From: Alisma plantago-aquatica
Taxonomy: Eukaryota > Streptophyta > Magnoliopsida > Alismatales > Alismataceae
Assembly: GCA_963693085.1 (NCBI GenBank)
Contig: OY856411.1
Coordinates: 1,347,744,550 to 1,347,808,549 of the forward strand
Direction of reading: 5' to 3'
Length of the DNA: 64,000 nt
Positions 26,318-39,100 of this stretch are shown here, in pieces; the stretch's first letter is position 1; every line of letters begins with the position of its first letter. The notes under the pieces are model-generated. The model was not told where the DNA came from. It was given only the letters and a program-made list of their open reading frames with translations, and searched no databases. The position numbers and the translations under genes are program-made.

Positions 26318-26329
26318 TGGTATCAGAGC
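26318..26329 (+). other. D primer-binding site (initiator tRNA-Met)
   Basis: TGGTATCAGAGC lies one base after the 5' LTR end. Confidence 0.95.
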
Positions 26330-27690
26330 CACGTCAACCGCTCTATATTTTAGGATTATCGATGTGATCGATTTTGGTTTGTCGCCTTTATTTATTGCAT
26401 GCGATGCGAATAATATCGGCTTTATACATGTCCAATCCACAAATCCCTAATATACATATATGATATGTAATATTAATGCACTCGATACGCGTCGCCCTTA
26501 AACGAGTTTTGTGGTGGATGTGTAGCATGATTATGGCCTATAAACCCCTATATCTGTGTGTGGTTGCTTGCATCTCGGTCTGCGCACCGATTCCCTTTCT
26601 CATATTCCTGATGTAACTCGAAATAATTCGAGAATTCTTTTCCTACCTTTGCTCCCCCCGAATGTAACTCGGGGTTTCACAATTCAATTGTAAATAGGAT
26701 AGATTTTATTTCCTGTTATGTCAAAGAACGGCAGACAACCTGAAGACGATCGGTTCAAGGAGTGAACCGATCGGTTGGTGATCCTGACGGCCGGTTCGAG
26801 GAACGAGATGAGCGGGTGGCGACCTGAGGAGATGCACGATGACCGGTGAACCGATCGGCTGGAGGCGCCAGTCGATCGGCTGGTGGCACCTGAGCAACCA
26901 ACCTGATGGCGAGCCGATCATTCATGGAGATGAGCTGATCAAACCCAGAAAGGCAGGCACAGATTTCATCTTGTAAAGGTTGCATGTGATGTAGACCTAG
27001 ATGACCGTGATTCCTCTTGGCTCGAGGAATCACAAATAGGATGGCCATAATCATTGCTTTTATCGTTTATGCATGTTTTCTGTGGGATATAGCATGTATA
27101 TGATACGTACTATATATTGTGGTGATTGGATATGTATATGTGTATAAAAACCAAATCCCTCAAAAAATATTAAGTCTTATACGCCTTCCATTAGCGACAC
27201 ACATGGCAAACTTGATCGACCAAGCGTAGGTTACGCCAAAGCGTGGTGCGCCGTCAATCTTGTGGAAGTGTGAAGGGTCGACATGTAGGTTCTGCCAAAG
27301 CAGGGTGCATGTTTACCGTGTTGGCTTTTGGGTTTAACTTAACTGGTGATTCTTAGAGCGTCTAAGCCCAGAGGCACGGAATGTTCATGGCAAGGTGTTG
27401 TGCATGTTCATTCATCAAGAGTTGCATATGATGCAATTGGCAAGAGTTGCCTATCCAGAAGATCTAAGTTGTGGGTGACAGCCAAAGCTGGTCCATGGCT
27501 TAGAGGATTCTAGGATCTTGACCCACTAGAAGATTGTACGCTGCAATCTTCCGAATTGATGGTGAGGGCTATCAATTTGAGTCAAAATAGTGGGAGCGGT
27601 AATTAATTAAAGGCCTAATTAACTATCGTCAAATTTTATTCAAATCAAATAAAAAAAAGGTTTTGACAAATGCAAATTTTCTCTTGTAGA
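26330..27690 (+). other. D untranslated leader
   Basis: This 1.36-kb stretch has no coding frame of note. It contains a GATCGG palindrome cluster at 26745-26885 and aligns in patches with the B leader (15306-16743). It ends with a pyrimidine-rich tract and CTTGTAG at 27683-27689, immediately before gag. Confidence 0.75.
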
Positions 27691-30600
27691 ATGGCAAAAG
27701 AATCATCTTTTAAAATGGGCAAATTAATTGAGAATAAATTCCATAACTGGTTGAGGACTGTGAGAAGTGTTCTGCACAATCCAGATATACCAGGAGCCTT
27801 AGAATCCACTCTATGTACGCTTAATGCGTTGGTGAAGAAGAAAATAGGTAAGGGAGAGAAATGTTCTCTCGCCAAACCAATTTCTTCTACATGGAAAGGA
27901 TGGAAGGAACAATGGAAGAAGAAGTCGGAGATAGAGATCTCTACTTCTGGTGTATACATGATAGAGATTAACTTTACTACTTCTTCGTCATGGGTACTTG
28001 ATACCGGATGCGGATCTCACATTTGTTCAAATGTGAAGGATCTTAAGAGAAGTAGGCCTTTGAGGAAAGGCGAGGTTGAACTACGAGTTGCTAATGGGGC
28101 AAGAGTTGCCGCCAATGTCGTAGGAACCTATGAGTTAACTCTACCAAGTGGGCTAATAATAGAGTTGAAGAACTGCTATTATGTATCTGCCATAAATAGG
28201 AATATCATTTCCGTCTCTTGTTTGGACAAAGATGGATTTGAATTTCTTATTAAGAATGGAAAGTGTTCCATTTCTAAAGATGGGATCTTTTATGGCAGTG
28301 CCCCTATGTCTTATGGTCTATATTTAATAGACTTGGAGACAAGTGTATACAATGTAAACACCAAAAAGCAAAAACTCAACGACTCAAACAAAACATATCT
28401 CTGGCATTGTCGTCTAGGGCACATAAATGAGAAGCGCATTTCTAGACTCCATAAAGATGGTTATCTAGACTCTTTTGATTATGAATCAATAGAGACATGT
28501 GAATCTTGTTTGTTGGGCAAGATGACCAAGACTCCCTTTTCAGGTAAAGGTGAGAGAGCTAGTGATCTATTAGGACTCATACATACTGATGTATGTGGGC
28601 CTTTTAGAACTAATGCCAGAGGTGGGTATCAGTACTTCATTACCTTTACTGATGACTTCAGTAGGTATGGCTATGTGTACCTGATGAAACATAAGTCAGA
28701 AACCCTTGAAAGATTCAAGGATTTCATGAATGAAGTACAGAACCAGCTTGGTAAAAGTATTAAGGCACTTCGTTCCGATCGAGGTGGAGAATACTTGACC
28801 CAGGAGTTTGAGGACCTTCTGCGAGCCCGTGGTATTGTATCACAATGGACTCCGCCTGGAACACCCCAGTACAATGGTGTGTCTGAAAGAAGGAATCGCA
28901 CATTGTTAGATATGGTGCGATCTATGATGAGTTTTGCTGATCTTCCAATTTCTTTCTGGGGTTATGCTCTTGAAACCGCCGCGTTTACACTTAACCGTGT
29001 ACCATCTAAATCGGTTCAAAAGACACCATATGAGATATGGACTGGGAAGCGTCCCAATTTGTCTTTTATGAAGATTTGGGGTTGTGGGGCTTACGTCAAG
29101 AAAATGTTTCCTGATAAGCTTGGACCCAAATCTGATAAATGTTACTTTGTTGGATATCCCAAGGAGACCAAGGGATACTATCTATACCACCCTACCTACA
29201 ACAAAGTGTTTGTTGCCAGGGATGCTGTGTTCCTAGAGAAGGAATTTATTTCCAAAGGAAACAGTGGGAGGAATATAGAGCTTGAAGAGGTTCAAACCCA
29301 ACAAGAGAACATTGAACCGATAGATGTACCAGAGCAAAATGTAGATTCACAAGGTGTTGTGGAATCTCAGTCTCCTCAGGTAGCACAAGGACCTCGTAGA
29401 TCTAGTAGGACTCGCCTTGAACCTGAGAGGTTTGGATACCTTGTAACTCAGGAAGGTGGAGAGTTGATCATAGATGATGATCCAACTACCTACGAAGAGG
29501 CTATGGAGGGACCAGATTCTGAGAAATGGCTAGAAGCCATGAGATCCGAGATGGAATCCATGTACTCCAACAAAGTATGGACTTTGGTGGAACCACCCGA
29601 AGGGGTAAAACCCATAGGGTGCAAGTGGGTCTTCAAGAAAAAGACTGACATGGATGTCAATGTGCAAACTTATAAAGGTAGATTGGTTGCAAAGGGTTTT
29701 CGACAAATTCAAGGTGTTGACTATGACGAAACCTTTTCTCCAGTTGCCATGATTAAGTCCATCAGGATCATGCTTGCTATTGCAACTTATTATGACTATG
29801 AGATTTGGCAGATGGATGTTAAAACCGCATTCCTTAACGGGAATATTCATGAGGATGTGTACATGACACAGCCTGAAGGTTTTTTAGATCCAAAGAATGC
29901 CAATAAAGTCTGTAAATTACAAAGGTCAATCTATGGATTGAAGCAAGCATCTCAGAGTTGGAATCTTCTATTTGATGAAGATGTCAAAGTGTTTGGCTTT
30001 ATTCAAAATGAAGATGAACCTTGTGTGTACAAGAAGGTTAGTGGGAGCTCAACCACATTCCTCATATTGTATGTGGATGACATACTTTTGATGGGGAATG
30101 ATGTCTTAGCCTTAGAGAAGGTGAAGACTTGGCTTGGGAAAACTTTCTCAATGAAGGACTTAGGAGAAGCATCCTATATTCTAGGAATTAAGATCTATAG
30201 AGATAGATCTAGAAGGCTTCTCGGACTAAGTCAGAGCACGTACATTGACAAGGTGCTAAAGCAGTTCAGCATGGAGAACTCAAAGAGAGGCAACGTCCCT
30301 ATGCTACATGGAGTTACCGTCTCTAGAGCTCAATGTCCCCAATCTTGTGAAGAGAGGGAGCGTATGAATGGGATCCCATATGCATCAGCCATCGGATCCA
30401 TCATGTACGCTATGTTGTGCACACGCCCAGATGTCTCGTATGCTCTCAGCATGACGAGCAGGTACCAGTCAGATCCCGGGGATGCTCACTGGATAGCCGT
30501 GAAGAACATCCTCAAGTACTTGCGAAGGACTAAGGATCAGTTTCTTGTGTACGGCAGTGAGGAAGAGCTGGTTGTAAAGGGTTACACCGATGCAAGCTTC

Positions 30601-31059
30601 CAAACCGATAAAGATGATTACAGATCGCAGTCAGGATTTGTGTTTTGCCTTAATAATGGAGCTGTGAGCTGGAAGAGTTCCAAGCAAGAAACAGTTGTCG
30701 ATTCTACTACAGAGGCCGAGTATATTGCTGCTTCGAATGCAGCAAAGGAGGCTGTGTGGATCAGGAAGTTCATCTCTGAACTTGGTGTAGTTCCCAGTAG
30801 CTGTGATGCAATTGAGCTTTATTGTGACAACAATGGAGCTATTGCATAAGCTAAGGAGCCCAGATCACATCAGCGGTCCAAGCACATACTACGGCGCTTC
30901 CATCTCATACGAGAGATCGTACAGCGAGGAGATGTGAAGATTTGCAAAGTACCAACTGAAGACAACATAGTTGATCCACTGACTAAGGCCCTTTCTCAGC
31001 AAAAGCATGATGGTCATGCTAGATCACAAGGACTGCGTTTCCTTGGTGACTGGCTCTAA
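27691..31059 (+). pseudogene. pol: D copia polyprotein with shortened gag and one premature stop in RNase H
   Basis: The frame is open from 27670; the ATG at 27691 is preferred because it directly follows the acceptor-like CTTGTAG. Residue numbers below count from 27670. Gag is reduced to about 95 residues, without the UBN2-type core and with no in-frame zinc knuckle. The protease has WVLDTGCGSH (Asp 111). A GAG-pre-integrase segment has HCRLGH and CESCLLGK. The integrase triad is Asp 307, Asp 370, Glu 406, the exact DD35E spacing. RT has the QMDVKTAFLNG block and YVDD at 801-804. RNase H has TDASF and STTEAEYIAAS. A TAA at 30847-30849 interrupts the otherwise open end after NNGAIA; the same frame continues to the natural stop at 31057-31059. 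The order protease, integrase, RT, RNase H is that of Ty1/copia. The polymerase part is well preserved, but gag function would be needed in trans and the late stop removes about 70 residues. Confidence 0.93.
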
Positions 31060-31063
31060 GTGC

Positions 31064-31072
31064 AAGTGGGAG
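31064..31072 (+). other. D polypurine tract
   Basis: AAGTGGGAG lies just before the 3' LTR at 31075. B has the same motif at 34901-34909. Confidence 0.8.
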
Positions 31073-31074
31073 TC

Positions 31075-33321
31075 TGTTGGTATGTATGCCCATAGAGCAA
31101 GTCATATGATGATTGTAATGGGATACTTTGTAATTGATTTGAATAATAATAAAGGCAATTTCCAATCTATATGTTTAAACTGTTTCTGAGATGATGGTGT
31201 AACATGATAGATGTCTAAAGATTGTTTTACTCAATGACGTATGCTTTTGGGTTGAGGACCTAAACGATGAGATCATACGGATGCTAAGAGTATTCTTTCT
31301 TATTTAGTCCCTAGTCGGTTGTTATTGTGGAAATAACCATAGACATCAATAACACTAAAGACTAGATTGTGTGTTGGTTGATGACAGAATCTCATTAGTC
31401 ATGATATGGTGATATCAAACCAAGCACATAGGTACTTGTTAGAGAACAAGGTACCGGACAGACCCACCGTGAGAGTGACACATGGAACCATGACTTGGTA
31501 GTCACAGTCAGCTCTCACAGTGATGGTGGTGAGTGTGATTCTTAGACCTGAAATCACTGCACTCAACACATGTCGTTGGGTACACTTTGACATCATCAAA
31601 TGCAATCCTGAAACATGGGTTGTTATAAAGGTGATGATTGGGTGGCTTTGACACATGGGGCTTTTAAGGGGTGAGTGATAGATATGGGATTTGTCCCTCC
31701 TGAGGGATTTTGATATCCTTGGCCACTTGATGAGTAGGATTAAGAAAGGCATGCGCATGCACGTGTGAATCAATATGTGATATTGATGTCATACACATCT
31801 CACTCGGTCTACTCTGAGATCAAGGAAATGAATGAACATTGACAGGATAACTGTTCCATGCCTCGAGTTCACTCTGGATATCAGTGAAAAAGGAATTATA
31901 CATTCAATGTAACACCATTCACGGATTGTAGGATGAAAGTTGTTCTCCAACTTTCTACTTTCACTTGGGTAGCAATGATGTGTGACTAGGCACCGCTCTT
32001 TGCTTGTGAAGTCATAAGTGTTATGGACTTTCACTGCCAATGTGAAATAGACCTGCAGGGTCACACACATAGGATTTAACCTGGAAGAGGAGTTTTGTCC
32101 ACAAAGCAATGTTTAGATTGATTACTAAAGGAGTTTAGTAGTTCAATTAAACACTCAATCAGTCGATGACTCAATATCGTATGGTTCAAGGTGTTGGACA
32201 CATTGATTGGAGTATCGGATTGATTGAAATCGCAATTGACTGATTTTGCCCAACCTGTGCTCCCAACCGATCGGTTCATGTGATGAACCGGTCGGCTGAG
32301 GTTGCTGAACCGGTCGGCTGGAGTGTCCAGGACGATCGGCTCATGCCCAGGTTGAAATGACCAGTTCAAGGGTTGAACCAATCGGCTCAACTGGTGCAAC
32401 CGACCAGTTGGGAAAAGTCATGTCGGCAAGAATTTTCCTTTCGTTTAAAATTGCCCAATTTGATTGGGAATATAATTGGTATTCGATACCAATTGGGAAA
32501 GAAACAAGGAAAGTCTTTTTGAGCCGGATCAGGACCATGAACCGATCAGTTCAGGGCACCAACCGATCGGTTGGAGTGCCCCAAACGATCGGCTCAGGTC
32601 CAACCGATCGGCTCAATGGCCGAACCGATCGGTTCAGTTGTGAACCGATCATTTCAAGTTGCGAACCGGTTGCTTTTTGTGGAAAATTCTCGAACCCTTC
32701 TACTCCTGCATTAGTCTCGTATTGCCGGGCACAGAGAACCCTGTCCCATGACCCGCCTATATATATAGGGGTATTGGGGGCTTCTCAAGATACAACTCAG
32801 TGCATGTTGATTGCTCTGCAAAGTTGTCGTTCTCTCTAGTTTTGGTAACCGAGAGAGAGCCCGAGCAAGTGCTTCCCGCAAAGGGAGGTGCAACAAGGGA
32901 AGGACAACTGCAGTTGCAGCCGACAGCAGGAGAGTGTGTTGGCGACTAGTACGTCAACAGGAGGGTGCGACTCCTTCCACTTCCTTGTGGGACAAGGAGA
33001 GTGGAGTTCCGGGTGGTCCGTGTGGACTACTTCAGAGGCGGGAGGTCACTGCCGCTCAGGAGGACAACTGTCATCCGACAGTCCGGTAGGAGGAGGAGTC
33101 TTCAGTCCCGGTGCGACCAGGAGCTGCACAGACACCGTCCAAGACTGGAGGTGAAGACCGCGCAAGGCGCGTGGTATTGTCACCGAGCAAGCCTCGGGAC
33201 AAGGTATGATTCACAAACCATCTTTCCTATTATATAGATGTTGACGCGATTCCTTTTGTTCTGGGTTTGGGAGAAATTTTTTTTGTTTCCGCTACTTCTC
33301 TGCCTCCTCTAAAACCCAACA
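31075..33321 (+). mobile_element. D copia element 3' LTR
   Basis: At 2,247 bp, this LTR is 24 bp longer than the 5' copy. Most of the difference is an extra unit of about 22 bp with a CCGGTCGGCT motif near 32297-32318, plus two bases in the TATA tract. Otherwise only scattered substitutions separate the LTRs, so insertion was recent. Confidence 0.95.
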
Positions 33322-33573
33322 GCCTTGAGGTTCTTATGTTGTCTATGTTTAGTTTTTAACAAGGTAGTTGATGTTGTAAACCTCAATAAGAGATGGTACA
33401 AGATATGTACTTATGAACCAGGATGTAAATGTAATACATTGGTTCTTGTTGAAATAGTTTTCCTATGATTGGATCTCTTTGAAAAAGGTTTTAATTTTTA
33501 GTGATTTTTAGTAATATGTTGTTGTGATCGCTTCCGCTTAGGCTAATCATGTTTTTGTGAGTTGGATGCCACA
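33322..33573 (+). mobile_element. A3 solo LTR, remainder after D
   Basis: This resumes the A3 LTR after the D target duplication (GCCTT, 33322-33326) and runs to the ...GCCACA end at 33573. It includes the GCTTCCGCTTAG segment matching, in reverse, the start of the A1 LTR at about 8255-8270. The TSD ATCAT follows at 33574-33578. Confidence 0.9.
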
Positions 33574-33578
33574 ATCAT

Positions 33579-34900
33579 GACCTACATGGATAACATGAAA
33601 GGAAAAATTGGTTGAATAAATCAAGTTCAAAATTTTGAACATGATAGAATTCGTTTACCAATTGTCATACTTGTTGTTGTACTTAGAATGGACTATGATA
33701 TTTTGCATATGAAAAAATGGAAAATGGATTCCTTAAGGGAATACATTAGAGGATGTGTACATGACAAAACCTAAAAGGTTTCATAACTTCATGAATGCAA
33801 ATTAAGTCCATAAACTACAAAGTTCAATCTAGGATTGAAACAAGCAACTCAGAAGTGGGATCTTTTGACTTGACAAGTCAAAGAGTTTGACTTGAATCAA
33901 GGAAAAAGAAGAAATTTGTGTTTACAAAAGATTTAGTGGGAACATATATGAATATTCCACATATGATGAGGAATAACATCTCAACATTGTGAATGTTGAG
34001 AACTGACATGAAAATCCCCTTCAGTAATGAAGGATAAGGTGAAACATCCTATGAGATAAGGACCAATACCTATGAAATATTTCTTGGATGTTTCATAATG
34101 GAAGTTTTCTACAATAGCAATATGTTGAAAGAGTTCAACATGGAAGGATTTAATAAGGGAGAATTTGGATTAGTCTCTGATGAACCCTATATTCCTATTT
34201 TTGTGAAGAATGGAAATATCATGAATTAGATTCCATCGACCAACCCAACAATGGATCTATCATGAATGTTATAAATGTACTTATCACATATAATCTTGTA
34301 TGTATTGGACATGTCAAGAAAATATAAAATCCAATCAGGGTTATTGGAAAAGTCATTAAATTTATCCTTTAGTACTTGAGAAGTGACGTAAGGATAAAAT
34401 TGCTAGTAAATGATGACAACATTAATAGGAAGATTTGGAAGTAAAGAGTTACATCGATGCAAGCTTCTATAAATGACAAAATTTTATTGCAAAGTAAAAT
34501 ATATTTTGATTTTAAAAGAGAAAAGGATGTGATTAGTTGGAAAGATTTCAAATGAATAGCCATTAATACTATTCTACATTAGAAGTCAAGTATACTTGTG
34601 TTATGAACATGGAGTGATACTATATGGATCTAAAACATTCATATGATGAACTTGTAGATGTTCCAACCTTTGATGACACAGTAGTGATACTATGACAACA
34701 TTGGAGCTCATTGTTAGGAAAGGAATGTCAGATGCCATATTATGGTGGTTTCATCTCAGAGACAAGAGATAACAAACATGCAATATACCAAATATAAGAA
34801 AAGTGTTGCTAACCCATTAAATCAGCACTAGCGCAACCGAAGCATGTTGGACATGATTATATCACTAAGGCTGAGATCCATTGGTGATTGCTCTAAGTGA
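33579..34900 (+). pseudogene. pol: B copia pol relic, second part (RT and RNase H)
   Basis: This continues the B pol after A3. Near 33720-33790 there is an indel-ridden match to the RT block that in D encodes AFLNGNIHEDVYM. Near 34445-34570 there are matches to the RNase H segments TDASF and VSWKS. Near 34840-34900 the C-terminal region is recognisable. Every frame is broken. Confidence 0.85.
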
Positions 34901-34909
34901 AAGTGGGAG
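34901..34909 (+). other. B polypurine tract
   Basis: AAGTGGGAG precedes the B 3' LTR start (TGATGGTAAGG) at 34912, as in D. Confidence 0.75.
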
Positions 34910-34911
34910 TC

Positions 34912-36161
34912 TGATGGTAAGGTATGCCTGTAGAGCCAATCATATGATGATTGACATGGCATAATTACCTAAAAGGATTTGATTAATAATAACATATACA
35001 AAGGCAAGCTTCCAATTCATATATTTCACTTAGTTATGAGATAATGAGGATACAGAGTGAATTTCTAGGGAATTATATTACTCAATGATGTATGTTGGTA
35101 AGTTCCTATCCTTGTGATGAGATCATACATACGTAAAAAGTACATATACATATTCTCATTATGTCCATGATCGATAGTTATTGTGGAAGGTTGATAGACA
35201 ACAATAACACACAAGATCGGAGTGTGAGTTGGTTGATGACAAAATCTCATTAGTCATGATATGGAAATATCAAACCAAGCACACAGATACATGTTAGAGA
35301 GCAGTATATCAGATAGACCCACCTTGAGAGTGTCACATGGTTTTGTGGTCACAGTCATCTCTCATAGTGAAGGTGGTGATTGTGATTCTTAGACCTAAAA
35401 CCATTGCACTTGTCACATGTTGTTGGGTATGCTTTGACATCATCAAACGCAGTTCGGAAACATGGGTTGCTAAAATGGTGATGATTGGGTGACTTTGACA
35501 CATGGGGATAGACTGTTAGTGATAGATATGAGATTTTTCCCTCCTACTAGAGTATGATATCATGGCCGCTTGATTAGTGAGACTGAGAAAACGCATGTTC
35601 ATGCACATGTGAATCAATATATGATATTGATGTCACATTATCTCATACAGTATGCTCTTGGTTCAATAAACATGGATTGAATGTTGAGAGGATGACCTAC
35701 CATGCCTCGGGTTCATCCTGGATATCAATGACAAAGAAATTATACAATCCCTACAACACCTTACGTAAATTGTAGGTTGAAGTTGTTCTCCAACTTTTCA
35801 TTTTACTTGGGTAGCACTGATGTGTGACTAGGAACCACTCTTTTCTTGTGATGTCATAACCTAGTTATGGACATTTACTACCAACGTGATGTGGGACCTA
35901 TGGTTCACACACATAGGAACTCATCTAGAAGAGGAGTTTGATCAGGAATGACAATTGGATTGATTACTAAAGAGTTTAGGTATTCTATTCAAGAAACTAA
36001 TTGCTTGATTGGCTGACCAGGTTTGCCGAACGACCATATCACTGGGAGAGATGACCATTTGGGCAGCTAGATGAGCGTCTCAAGTAGTTGAGACGGCTGT
36101 TTGGGGGTCAGGTTGATTAAAGATTGATTTGGCTTAGTTCTACCCTTGAACTGACCAGTTT
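34912..36161 (+). mobile_element. B copia element 3' LTR, left part
   Basis: This matches the D LTR start and, from 35373 on, the B 5' LTR remainder (13553 onward). It is interrupted at 36161 by the A2 solo LTR. After A2 only about 25 bp (41448-41475) still resemble the expected continuation (compare 14330-14350), so roughly 0.95 kb of this LTR has been lost or is unrecognisable. Confidence 0.88.
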
Positions 36162-39100
36162 TGTGACATTCAACTTGAGAAAAAGAGATTAACTAAAGCA
36201 AAAGTGAATTATTAGCAGCGGAATTACTGAAAATCACTAAAAATTAAAACTTTTTATAAAGAGATCCACAAACTGTAAAACTCTTTCATAAAGAACCAAA
36301 GTAAGTTATTTACATTTTGATACATCTCTGTATCATCTCATCTCGAGAGTCATATCATTGACTGCCCTGTTAAACTGTACAAAAGCAGTATACAAAAATC
36401 TCAAGGCATCAACTCAAAAATCTCAGATCTATATCAAACCATCTACTGACTCCTAGGACCTGAGAGTACAGAGATGAAACATAGGACTCTCTATATACAG
36501 GACTTGACAGACAGTGTCTCTACCTGAGGATCACTGTTGTCCTTGTTGTTGTTGCTGCTACTATTGTGGTTGTTATTGCTGCTCGCCCACTGAAGGGTTT
36601 CTTCTTCCTCGACGTCTACCTAAAAAGTTGAATCCCTCGGGGGTGAGACAATTGAATAATTGTCCCAGCGAGATATATAACTCTCCACCAGAAACATTGT
36701 TATTGCAGATAAAATAATAACACTGAGCAGTAGAATTATAATTATTCAACAGTAGGTCATTCATTGAATAAACTAAGTTGAGTAGTATTCTTTATACAGT
36801 TCATTTCAATTATAACTTGATAAAGTAGCAAGTTATTTATTCAATAAGGAATATGAAGAACATGTATATCATTTATCCAACCAGGACAATAATAGGCAAT
36901 GTATCATCAATCATTGATTCTCGTAATTCAACCCTAAGCAAATATGCTACACAACTGATTACATTTTACAATCATACTTATGCCCTGAGGAAATGAGGTA
37001 TATCGCTCATACTCCAACCGACCATTGTGAAATCGAAATTGGTACCATACATAGGTCAATAGAAGAGTCGGATTCCCATGACCTCATCTTCCTCAGTCAG
37101 TGTGAGGGACAATTTGCATGACATATCATGTCTCTGCCAAATATCTTTCCAAGGTATAATGGCAACTTCGCTATTAGAGTTACAATGGCATGTTGTACTC
37201 TCCTCCATCAGGGCGTAAGGATATTCGCACCCATAACCCCCACATACTCAAAAGTATGCTCTCCAGGAGTTCCCTTAGGAAAACCTATTTCACCATCACC
37301 TAACTACTGACGATGATGGATCTATGGTCAGGTCTCTACATGATATCATTTCACTTGATTATTTAAGTACATTACAACATTCTTTTAGCATCAAGCATGT
37401 TTTCAAACATAAACCATTATAACAATTGCTATAAAGATAGAGTACTACTTTTATTAAGTTCATTTCACAACTTTATTAACATTGGGAACTTAATCCCTAA
37501 TCATCTCATCATCATGATTCAAGAATATGGGTGTTCAAACCCTTAGATCATCAAAATACTTGCTACCACTTTGACCGGTAACATAATGCCATCAAGTCAT
37601 GTAACAGTGTAAACATGATAATTGCAATGCAAGTATTTCACATGGCTCTTACATCCTATCAATCTCTTTTGTCACCTTTTACTAGGAAACATAGCATATC
37701 ATTGCTTACAAAGCTCATGAAGTACTTTCAATAAACAAAGCATCATAGCTCTTACCTGGCTATGCTCAATAATTCATAAAACCTACATGATTAGTACAGA
37801 TGATAACAGATACATCCATTTCATATCAGCACAATGCAAAAAAAATGATATCATCTTTAATCAAGGAATACACCATTATTCCCTTGCTAGGGTTAGGGTT
37901 TCCCTTTTCAATTCAATTACAGTTAATCATCCCCTTTAGCTCAAATAGGATTAATGACTCATCATGTCATTATCCAACCTTAGAGATTCATGCTATAAAG
38001 TATATCCCATAATTAGGGTTTCTTATATTCCTTTACTTTATTTGAAATTGGGGTTTACTATTCACATCACGTCACCCTAGTTTAGGGTTTACTATTCACA
38101 TCACGTCACCCTAGATTAGGGTTTACTATTCACATCATATCACCCTAGATTAGGGTTTACTATTCACCCCAAGTAGGAGTGATCATCAAAGTACCTTGAA
38201 TTAAGGTTTATCATGTCATCATTATGAATTAAGATCATACCATCAGCATATATTAGGATTTCACCCATCAATGCCCTCAATTAGGGTTATGATTCATTAA
38301 CCTTCATAATTAGGGTTTCATGATCTCACTATGATGGATCATACCCTAATTGGGCATTCATTCATATTGGAAGTCCACCACTTGATTATCATTTATGTAG
38401 GAATTCTTTTCTCTCTCTCATCCTCTATAGGATGATATTTACTTCAGCCTTGATAAGGCTAAGTCAACTCAATCTTGAAGAAGAATTGACATCATGGGTT
38501 ATATCATTATCACCATGATTATTAAAGCTTAACTATTTAAAGGGCACTAATCACCCTACCTCATTAGGATACAAACACTATAATCATCTTTGATTACATC
38601 ATGTATTAGTCAATTGATCAACTTGTCCTTTAACCACTTTAAGTACCCATGCGGTTTTGGTTAATTATCCACCAAACGATCCTGGTCACTTAGACCCCAA
38701 ACGGTCTTGACCAAATCAGACCTCAAACGGTCTTGGTTTCATACTTGAAACCGTTTAGTAAAGTATTTGGTGAAGACCGTTGGCCCAAAGTTGACTTTTG
38801 AGACCGTTTGCTAAAGTAACATTTTGAAAACGCATGAACTCAAACGGTTTGGGATCGTTTGGTCCCAAACGGTCTTGAGACCGTTTGGTCCCAAACGGTC
38901 TTGAGAGTGTTTGGACTCAAACGATCTTAAGACATTTTGGTCCAAACCTCCTCAAAACCGCAAGGACCAAAAAGGGTCCCAACCACTCCAATTAAATTAG
39001 GGTTTCCAATGTTGGTTCCTTCAACCATTGAATCTATGGAACTACTCATCAATTGGGCCTATCACCATGTTTCAATTGAGTTAATTAGGTCAACCTTCAA

